This document shows positions 58,501-64,000 of a stretch of 64,000 bases of DNA, piece after piece; within the stretch, counting starts at the first letter, position 1, and every line of letters begins with the position of its first letter. A program made the position numbers and the translations under genes. The notes below the pieces were generated by a model. The model saw nothing but the letters and a program-made list of their open reading frames with translations. It made no database searches and was not told the DNA's origin. Source of the DNA: Clostridiaceae bacterium (GTDB lineage: Bacteria > Bacillota > Clostridia > Acetivibrionales > DUMC01). The DNA is taken from NCBI GenBank assembly GCA_012840075.1, contig DUMC01000019.1:36601-100600 (forward strand), written 5' to 3'.

Positions 58501-58777
58501 TTTACCACCGGCTTTATCAATGATAAGTGTAAACTGTGATAACGTGATTATAGACACAGTCAAGAAAGCGGAAGATAGCGACGACTTGGTAATTAGGATG
58601 TATGAATGCTACAATAAACGTACGGATGTGAAGGTAACATTCTTTAAACCCTTGATGAAAGTGGTAGAATGTAACTTACTGGAAAAAGACATACAACCTG
58701 TAGAAGTGCAGGGCAACACCTTCACATTCCAAATAAAACCATACGAAATAAAAACATTTAAGCTCACTGTGAAATAA
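55550..58777 (+). CDS. GH38-family alpha-mannosidase
   Basis: 1075 residues, typical of long bacterial alpha-mannosidases. An N-terminal beta domain (1-230) leads to the catalytic domain: VGHTHIDVAWLWPLDQTREK (His and Asp metal ligands), MSSQPQLYKF, and ILWLPDVFGYSAALPQIL, where Asp (about 357) is the nucleophile. The C-terminal beta domains follow. No signal peptide, so it works on imported mannosides. ATG follows GAAAGGAGAATAAAC. It stands apart from other sugar genes. Confidence 0.95.
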   Translation: MFFPIGRINKIAQELKSYIYQNKIRIENFMMKEGTFRNIKEVDESPVQWSEFRTGMRWGGYNYHAWFRTNVIIPKEMDGKTVALIVYTDQDGWDATNPQFIAFVNGVLRQGLDRNHQEVVLSHSAKAGDEYQIDLHAYSGMRNFSEMKDPKVDLFVEIASVDTKIRKLYYDIYVPLQVAEKLPEDDKKCLDILTVLTNTVNLLDLRKPLSPMFYESVKKAEEYIENEFYKKICGPQEAEATCVGHTHIDVAWLWPLDQTREKVTRSFSTVLRLMEEYPEYIFMSSQPQLYKFLKQDYPEVYEQVKERVKEGRWEAEGAMWLEADCNLISGESMVRQILFGTRFFEEEFGVKNRILWLPDVFGYSAALPQILKKSDIDYFMTTKISWNQFNKLPYDTFMWKGLDGTEILTHFITTRDYESVPTSRFNTTYNGNLNPSQVMGAWQRYQQKEINNDVLISYGYGDGGGGPTREMLENGRRMSRGIPGCPKVKMGTAAEYFRKLEQTVKDSKYLPKWVGELYLEYHRGTYTSIARNKRYNRKSELLYQDVEFLSSLAMLFGKEYPQQTINQSWETILLNQFHDIIPGSSIREVYEDSKKQYEEILNIGIELADKATNEIGAQIDLKERSVVAYNTLAFERDDIVTFEVPDDVQYPCIVDDDGQILPCQVIEKEGKKNAIFFARGLPSKGYKAFRLQDKAYDQAREANKCRNFNQDGEVSQDSEVVCDASIKVSTDHLENKFFSIKIDEKGTFTSIFDKINKREVLQAGQRGNQIQAFEDKPMKYDNWDIDIYYQEKMWEVDEVEKIEVLESGPIRGGVRIQKKFMDSTIIQNIYIYKDIPRIDFDTYIDWKEDDILLKAAFPVDVHSYMATYEIQFGNVERPTHWNTSWDFARFEVCAHKWADLSEEGYGVSLLNDCKYGHDIKDGVMRLTLLKSGRYPNPTADREEHRFVYSLYPHGGDWRDSGTVKMGYQLNVPVYAKVEEPHKGTLPPALSMISVNCDNVIIDTVKKAEDSDDLVIRMYECYNKRTDVKVTFFKPLMKVVECNLLEKDIQPVEVQGNTFTFQIKPYEIKTFKLTVK

Positions 58778-58840
58778 AGAATAAAATGTAAATAAGTAAA
58801 ATACTAATGTGAAATAAGTAAAAAAGGTTTAAGTAAAAAA
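58765..58840 (+). repeat. Stop-spanning repeat after the GH38 gene
   Basis: TGTGAAATAAAGAATAAAA in the gene's end (with the TAA) is followed by TGTAAATAAGTAAAA and TGTGAAATAAGTAAAA. Confidence 0.7.
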
Positions 58841-59010
58841 TAAAAATACCGTTTAAGGTTTTAAGAAAAGAAAAAATGAAATAATTTTAGAAAAGAAAAA
58901 AATGAAAAAATAACAAATAACAAAAAAAGTAAAAATAAAAATAGTTAAAGAATGTAAAAAATGGTTACAGAATAAATAAAGAAAATAGCCAAGCCTCTAC
59001 GTAAAAGAAA

Positions 59011-59048
59011 AACCGATTCTTATCTTCAAGATGAGAATCGGTTTTTTT
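59011..59048 (+). terminator. Rho-independent terminator
   Basis: Stem AACCGATTCTTATCT (59011-59025), 3-nt loop, AGATGAGAATCGGTT (59029-59043), with one T-G pair, then a run of seven Ts. It ends the GH38 transcript. Confidence 0.92.
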
Positions 59049-59051
59049 GTG

Positions 59052-59265
59052 AGAAAAGAGAGGGACAGTCCTGCAGAAATCGCAAAAAAGAAAAGAGAGG
59101 GACAGTCCTGCAGAAATCGCAAAAAAGAAAAGAACCGAGAAAAAGTCACTGTATTGAAAAAGAGGAACAGTCCTGCATGAAAAAAGGGACAGTTCTGTAC
59201 AAATAACAAAAACTAAAATGTAGGTTTAAATAGGTTCAAAGAAGGGAGACAGTCTTTAAAAATTG
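59052..59265 (+). repeat. GGGACAGTCCTGC-family repeat cluster 3
   Basis: Two near-identical 38-nt units, GAGAGGGACAGTCCTGCAG plus an AAATCGCAAAAAAGAAAA tail, start near 59056 and 59094. They are followed by weaker copies at about 59161, 59184 and 59244. The cluster lies between the terminator and the AEC gene. Confidence 0.85.
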
Positions 59266-59437
59266 CAGTTCTATATAACAGCGAAAATGACTATAAAATA
59301 ATAACCTGAAAGTGACTATAAAATAATAACCTTTTCAAATGTTAGCTAAAGCACAAATGTCAAAGTTAAAATAAACTGCATAATATATTAAAGAAAATGT
59401 TCTTGTAAGTTTTTAGTAGACAAAGGTGGAATTTATA

Positions 59438-60403
59438 GTGCCTCAGCTAGGATATTTTTTCGAAGAACTTGTAGTACTATATTTAATCGCTTTGGCTGGT
59501 TACATTTCTAAGAAAAGCAGAATATTCTCAAACGAAGCAGATATCATCCTTACCCAAATAATACTTTACATAACTTTGCCTGCACTAATTTTATTTTCAC
59601 TGGACTTTCCATTTTCAACTTCAGTGCTTTTAGACTTCTTCATTCTTATATTTCTATCAGTATTTTCTTTATGCATGGCATGCATTATAGCTTACATCAT
59701 TTCAAAGAAAAGTAAACTTTGCCCAAAAAGAAAAGGAGTGTTCCAGGGACTTATTATCTTTGGAAACCAAGGGTTTTTAGGATATGCTATATGCCAGGTA
59801 TTGTTTCAAGAGGAAGGTATTATGTATGCAGCAATATTTAACCTCTTTTACCTGGTACTTATATGGACTTATGGAATCTATATCATTGCTAATAATATGT
59901 TGGAATTTTCATGGAAAATGATTATTTTAAACCCTGGAACTATTGCAACATCCATTGGCATGATTATGTTTTTCCTACCTGTAGGATGGCCAGAGACTAT
60001 ATCCTATTTTTTCAAAACTCTTGGAATGCCAACTACACCACTTTCAATGCTTCTTATCGGGAGCATTGTTGCAGATTTGGACATAAAAAAGGCATTGGAA
60101 ATGTGTAAAGATAAGTATATTTGGATAGTGGTCTTTATAAAGCTGCTGCTTAATCCACTATTTATTATTCTAATAGGCTTTTTAAATGCTAAGTACGCAT
60201 TATTTAATATTAACTTCACAGCATTGTCTGTGGCAGTACTTGTAGCTGCTATGCCATCAGCACCAACAATATCACTCTATGCCAAAAAATATGAAAGTGA
60301 TGTAATATATGCTTCTATTGGAGTATGTGTAACTACTTTACTCTTGCCGTTAACTTTACCCGTTTTATATTGGTTATTAAATCTGTTTTATACATATTGT
60401 TAA
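59438..60403 (+). CDS. AEC-family transporter (auxin efflux carrier-like)
   Basis: 321-residue membrane protein with about ten hydrophobic segments in two five-helix halves, the layout of AEC permeases, which move organic acids and similar anions. Typical words are LYITLPALILFSL, and MPSAPTISLYAKKY near the end. GTG at 59438 is favoured by AAAGGTGGA 7 bases upstream. Substrate unknown. A second AEC gene is at the window's right end. Confidence 0.85.
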   Translation: MPQLGYFFEELVVLYLIALAGYISKKSRIFSNEADIILTQIILYITLPALILFSLDFPFSTSVLLDFFILIFLSVFSLCMACIIAYIISKKSKLCPKRKGVFQGLIIFGNQGFLGYAICQVLFQEEGIMYAAIFNLFYLVLIWTYGIYIIANNMLEFSWKMIILNPGTIATSIGMIMFFLPVGWPETISYFFKTLGMPTTPLSMLLIGSIVADLDIKKALEMCKDKYIWIVVFIKLLLNPLFIILIGFLNAKYALFNINFTALSVAVLVAAMPSAPTISLYAKKYESDVIYASIGVCVTTLLLPLTLPVLYWLLNLFYTYC

Positions 60404-60855
60404 TAAACATTAATACTACTACGTACTATGTTGAGTGTATGGAAGTTAGAATAAAACCCTATTTGCAATTTGTTTTATACAATCTTTGAAATTTTTATTG
60501 GCTAGAGCAAGGTAACTAATTGGCAAATTAACAGAGTAGTATTAAGTTAGTATTATTAAGTTAGTGGTATTAAGTTAAATGGACTATTACAAGCATACTT
60601 TAATTAAAAATAAATATATTGTAATTAAGTATAATTGCTTGGTCTTTTATGATCTTTTTGATTTTTTTAATCTTTTTAATTTTTTATCTTTTTAATTTTA
60701 ATCTTTTTAATCTACTACTATTTATGCTGATTTACATATAATCTACTATATTGTTGCGAATAAAGAAGTTCAAAACACTCATAAAAGAGTATGTAGAGGA
60801 TTTTAATACAAATTTTGGATATCTAACACAGTAGTACTACCATATGTTTAACAAA
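60404..60855. other. AT-rich convergent spacer
   Basis: No gene seen. It contains AATCTTTTTAATTTT simple repeats (about 60650-60715) and AAGTTAGTATTATT repeats (about 60545-60575). Confidence 0.4.
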
Positions 60856-61701
60856 TTATTTTTCTAAAATGATCACCACCATTTTTACAAATCCTTCCTT
60901 TAAAACAGGTACTTTTGTCAAAGGAGCTAAAAAATTTCGCAATGGTACTTCTTTATAATATGTAATATCAAATTTTGTATCTTTTAAAAGATTCTTAAAC
61001 TTCTTAATCGTCATGACATTTATGTATGAAAAATACTCATTACCATTTTCATCCATACTAATTCTTAGTTCAATTCGCTTCTTTCCGTCAGGCAAGCCAT
61101 TGACCAGATCTTTATAAACCTTAATCAGGGTTTTTTTGCTAAAAAATAAATGTACCCAAGGAAATCCTATGGCATCACTTAAATGTGCACCATAAGGATG
61201 ATAATATGGTGGAAAGTTAATGTACAATTTTCCGCCTTTTTTCAATACACGGTAGCATTCATTCAGTACTTTTGCAGGCTCGTTTACATGCTCCATTGCA
61301 TCATTCATAATTATGGTGTCAAAAAAATTTTCTTCAAAAGGAATATTAGCTGCATCACCTAGCACAAATTCAAATTTATCCTTTAATCCTTTTTGATTGG
61401 CTAAAGCATTAGCTTCTTCTTCATAGTAGTCTACAATATCTATACCATAAACCTTCTTTGCTCCTTGAGCCGCATAGTATAAGGTTTTACCTCCTGCGCC
61501 ACAACCAATATCTAGCACGACCTTATCTTTAAACATTTCTTCTATTGTAGTCTTTTCCAAATAAAATTTTATAGTTTCTCTCCCTTTTTCATACTGCCAT
61601 TCTGCATAGGTTTTTATTCCTTGATTTTGAAGATTAAACGGATGCACTGGCAAAGGAAATAGTTTATTTAGGGCTTTACAAATAGCTAAACTTATATTCA
61701 T
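60856..61701 (-). CDS. Class I SAM-dependent methyltransferase
   Basis: 281 residues with the SAM-binding motif VVLDIGCGAGGKTLYYA, then VYGIDIVDYYEEEA, FDTIIMNDAMEHV and LYINFPPYYHPYGAHLSDAIGF. The last words are common in methyltransferases near polysaccharide or lipid genes. The substrate is unknown. The ATG is preceded on its strand by AAAGGAAAGAGGAATTA. No operon partner is visible. Confidence 0.85.
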   Translation of the reverse strand: MNISLAICKALNKLFPLPVHPFNLQNQGIKTYAEWQYEKGRETIKFYLEKTTIEEMFKDKVVLDIGCGAGGKTLYYAAQGAKKVYGIDIVDYYEEEANALANQKGLKDKFEFVLGDAANIPFEENFFDTIIMNDAMEHVNEPAKVLNECYRVLKKGGKLYINFPPYYHPYGAHLSDAIGFPWVHLFFSKKTLIKVYKDLVNGLPDGKKRIELRISMDENGNEYFSYINVMTIKKFKNLLKDTKFDITYYKEVPLRNFLAPLTKVPVLKEGFVKMVVIILEK

Positions 61702-61796
61702 AATTAATTCCTCTTTCCTTTAAATTATTTGTAACGATTTCATATCCATTAATCATTAATATTGTATTACCATTTATCAGAGACTTTTTTTCCTAA

Positions 61797-61980
61797 TCAT
61801 TCATCAAATGCTTCAGGCATTTGGTCCTGAATTTCTTGTCTGGTAACCTCAGTTTTAATACGATATTTTTCAATATTCTAGTACAACATTTAAATATTCT
61901 TTACCTTCAGGAAAAGCTCATTTCCATCTGGTAATCTCAATTTAGTGCGATAGTTGTAATATGGTATATTTTAGTATTTT
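61797..61980 (-). pseudogene. Unidentified decayed gene fragment
   Basis: Minus-strand translation gives YRTKLRLPDGNELFLKVKEY and, after frame changes, KYRIKTEVTRQEIQDQMPEA, ending AFDE and a TGA at 61797-61799. It reads as real protein interrupted by at least two frameshifts. I do not recognise the family. Confidence 0.4.
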
Positions 61981-62100
61981 AGTATAATATTTTAGTATAT
62001 TTTAGCTAATGTATTAGCATATATTATTAGCATATATATTAGCATATAGTATGTAATATATTCTATCATTTTATTATCTTAACATTATTATCTTAACATT
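61981..62100. repeat. AT-rich simple repeats
   Basis: Runs of ATTTTAGTAT and TTAGCATATAT words. No coding signal. Confidence 0.6.
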
Positions 62101-62107
62101 ACAAGAA

Positions 62108-62312
62108 GAGAGGGGACAGTCCTGCAGAAACCACAAAAAAGGGGACAGTCTTGCTAAGATAAAAAAGTAAAAAAGGGGACATTCCTGTAAAAATCACAAT
62201 CCAAACAAAAAAGAGGGGACATTTCTGCCAAAATCACAAAAAGGGGACAGTCCTGCTAAAATCATAATTCCCAAATGATACTAAAGGGGACAGTCCCGCT
62301 AAATTCACAATC
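62108..62312 (+). repeat. GGGGACAGTCCTGC-family repeat cluster 4
   Basis: Six units of GGGGACAGTCCTGC (or TTGCTAA, TTCCTGTA, TTTCTGCC, TCCCGCTAA variants) with ATCACAAAAA tails, at about 62112, 62141, 62175, 62214, 62244 and 62287, spaced 30-40 nt. Confidence 0.85.
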
Positions 62313-62317
62313 TAAAA

Positions 62318-62482
62318 ATGTTACTGACAACCACTATTGCCAAAATTCGTGAAATTGTTAACATTTGTGGCTTAGATAGTTTGGAGTACATGTTGGAAAC
62401 TTCAAAAAGTACTACTCTTGATATTTTCCATACATATCATGAGTTCTCAACGGTTCAAGAAATGCTGGAATATCTGTTGTAG
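62318..62482 (+). CDS. Small open frame, possible gene fragment
   Basis: 54 codons beginning MLLTTTIAKIREIVNICG and ending in EMLEYLL. It looks like helical protein but has no ribosome site, and I recognise no family. It directly follows repeat cluster 4, so it may be the tail of a decayed mobile gene. Confidence 0.3.
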   Translation: MLLTTTIAKIREIVNICGLDSLEYMLETSKSTTLDIFHTYHEFSTVQEMLEYLL

Positions 62483-62539
62483 AAACTTTATATACTGGAT
62501 CTTTTATTTACTTTTTATATGTTTTAAGTAAAGTACCGT

Positions 62540-62740
62540 AGAGGTAATATGAGATATAAGGAAAATGCAGCAGAGGGAGTATATGATATAAGTGCTGTTG
62601 CAGGCAGCATGAGATACATTGTCATCAGCTCAGCAGCATGAGATATAAGTTTCGCCTAGGCAATATGGTATACAAGCTCTGTAGATGCAATATGATCTAT
62701 AAATTCCATTTTGGTAGTGGGAGATATATGTTGTATATAT
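62540..62740. repeat. Tandem repeat of about 27 nt, seven degenerate copies
   Basis: Units such as GCATGAGATATAAGTTTCGC (62636), ATATGGTATACAAGCTCTGT (62663) and ATATGATCTATAAATTCCAT (62690) are exactly 27 nt apart. Earlier copies are less even. The array is downstream of the 3' end of the last AEC gene. Confidence 0.75.
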
Positions 62741-62775
62741 AGTATGTATTTATATAAGCTATCGCATATGTTGCG

Positions 62776-63729
62776 TTACATAAACGACTTCAAACTTACT
62801 GTAGCCCATATTAAGATAAAACTCAAAATATTCGTAAGGTTTACCATCGTTCCAACAAGACTCTGATTATATTTAAACATAATAGAATAAGGAATAACAG
62901 CCATTCCTATAGGCAATACAAATCCCAGAAGCATTGTATATCCGAATAGTTCACCATAGGGTAAAAGTAAATATAGCAATATGCCGATGATCAATCCAAC
63001 ACCATAACGAATTGAGAGAACTTTAATAACCATTTTCCATTGACTCTTATCAAGAGAAAAATCCATAACCACACCTAAAAGCAAAAATGATAAAGGCATG
63101 TTTGTTCTGCTTAAAATAGAAGCAACATCTATGATAATTGCTGGAAATTTCAAACCGGCAAGATTTATTACGAGAGTAAGCATATATGCTATTAGGGGAA
63201 CGGAATGTGTCAATTTTTTAGCAATATATTTAAAATCAATTTTGTTTTTTTCATCTATATTCTCTTTATTTTTTTCATTTACTTCGCCGGTTGAAAATAT
63301 AGCTGCCAGAGAATAACAGGCACCAAACAGGATTATTGCATTTCCCATGTCAAACATTGCAAAATACTTTACTGTCTCTTGTCCCCATATAAATTCTGCA
63401 AGGGGATACATAAATATTCCTATATTCATCCCAGGTAATACCATTGACATTAGGCCTCGTGTGTGTCTTTTCTCTTTTCTAAAGGCTAATAGAGCTATAA
63501 AAACCATCATTGCCCCATAGATGATATTTATAAGCGGAAGTATTCCTAATGTAAAATCAACTTCAACTGTACTAAAGGTTTTGACAACCAGAGCAGGCAG
63601 TGTAATATTTAGTATTATTGAAGAAATAACCCCACTATCTTCGGCTTTTACAATATTAAACCTTTTTATAACATACCCCAAAACAATAATTAATAATGAA
63701 AGCAAAAATTGGTAATTAAAGTCTCCCAT
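62776..63729 (-). CDS. AEC-family transporter
   Basis: 317-residue membrane protein with about ten hydrophobic helices; NITLPALVVKTFS, GMNIGIFMYPLAEF and LPIGMAVIPYSIMF are typical of AEC permeases. Diverged from the other AEC protein in the window. A Lys/Glu-rich loop of about 20 residues separates the two halves. ATG on the minus strand follows AATAGGAGAAGAATTACA, which is part of a repeat. Substrate unknown. Confidence 0.85.
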   Translation of the reverse strand: MGDFNYQFLLSLLIIVLGYVIKRFNIVKAEDSGVISSIILNITLPALVVKTFSTVEVDFTLGILPLINIIYGAMMVFIALLAFRKEKRHTRGLMSMVLPGMNIGIFMYPLAEFIWGQETVKYFAMFDMGNAIILFGACYSLAAIFSTGEVNEKNKENIDEKNKIDFKYIAKKLTHSVPLIAYMLTLVINLAGLKFPAIIIDVASILSRTNMPLSFLLLGVVMDFSLDKSQWKMVIKVLSIRYGVGLIIGILLYLLLPYGELFGYTMLLGFVLPIGMAVIPYSIMFKYNQSLVGTMVNLTNILSFILIWATVSLKSFM

Positions 63730-63855
63730 TGTAATTCTTCTCCTATTGTAATTCTCGTATTATAATTCTCCTATTATGATTTTCTTATTGTATCTTTCCT
63801 TTTGCACCTTTCCTATTGTTCCTATTGTAATTTTCCTATTGTAATTCTCTCATTT
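63727..63855 (-). repeat. Repeat containing the ribosome site and start of the AEC gene
   Basis: Units of about 14-16 nt, AGGAGAATTACAATA on the minus strand, occur six or more times; the last is AGAATTACAATGGGAG, which provides the ATG. The rest to 64000 shows no gene. Confidence 0.75.
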
Positions 63856-64000
63856 TAAATTCTTCCGTAGCGATTCGCCTTGACCCCCCGTTATTGGAGA
63901 ATTTCTGCGTAGAACTCTCTCTACTGTAAGAATTCTATTGTTTTATACTTAACTCAACCCTTTAAAAAATTTAGCTGCCTTCCTCATGTTGTCAAGGGCA

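Overview
The window is AT-rich, low-GC Gram-positive DNA, most likely from an anaerobic clostridium-type member of the Firmicutes. The evidence is the block tig-clpP-clpX-lonB, a tsaE-tsaB-rimI operon, a Crh-like HPr paralogue, strong AGGAGG-type ribosome sites with frequent TTG and GTG starts, TGG-TATAAT (extended -10) promoters, a one-piece tmRNA, and several AraC-type regulators and glycoside hydrolases. I do not name a species.

Layout. 0.3-17.5 kb is housekeeping: an amidohydrolase, tsaE-tsaB-rimI, a VanW-domain protein, the Crh-like protein, uvrC, a metallophosphoesterase, tig-clpP-clpX-lonB, tsaD, a Cys-rich protein, a PHP phosphoesterase and smpB, followed by ssrA (tmRNA, 17988-18371). 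18.4-19.3 kb, directly against the tmRNA 3' end, is a graveyard of minus-strand fragments: a PIN-like gene, an ImmA/IrrE peptidase and an IS1634-like transposase. 19.7-31.8 kb is an exopolysaccharide locus: two Wzz-like membrane proteins, glycosyltransferases, a GT2-phosphoglycosyltransferase fusion, and capE-capF-capG for UDP-N-acetyl-L-fucosamine. In this locus one glycosyltransferase is frameshifted at an 8-T run, and capE carries a stop and a frameshift. A lone PIN-domain gene lies at 32.0 kb.

33-50.6 kb is a carbohydrate-use island under AraC-type regulators: Gfo/Idh and MDR dehydrogenases, an epimerase, an FGGY kinase broken by a stop codon, one CUT1 ABC permease, a sensor regulator that has lost its HTH and is joined to a truncated rhamnogalacturonan-lyase-like propeller, a GH29 fucosidase, a type I dehydroquinase-like protein, an SDR and a sialidase-like protein. 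51.6-64 kb holds two DUF3006 proteins around a secreted ComEC-type metallo-beta-lactamase with a lamin-tail domain, a GH38 alpha-mannosidase, two AEC transporters and a methyltransferase.

The most unusual signal is not a gene. Many spacers are built of degenerate short tandem repeats whose first unit lies inside the 3' end of the upstream gene and contains its stop codon. In the clearest case six 29-nt units run from the last codons of capE exactly to the capF start codon. Similar repeats form low-complexity linkers inside proteins (9-residue units in a Wzz-like protein, 12-residue units inside a glycosyltransferase). A second, dispersed family with core GGGACAGTCCTGC occupies four spacers between 50.5 and 62.3 kb.
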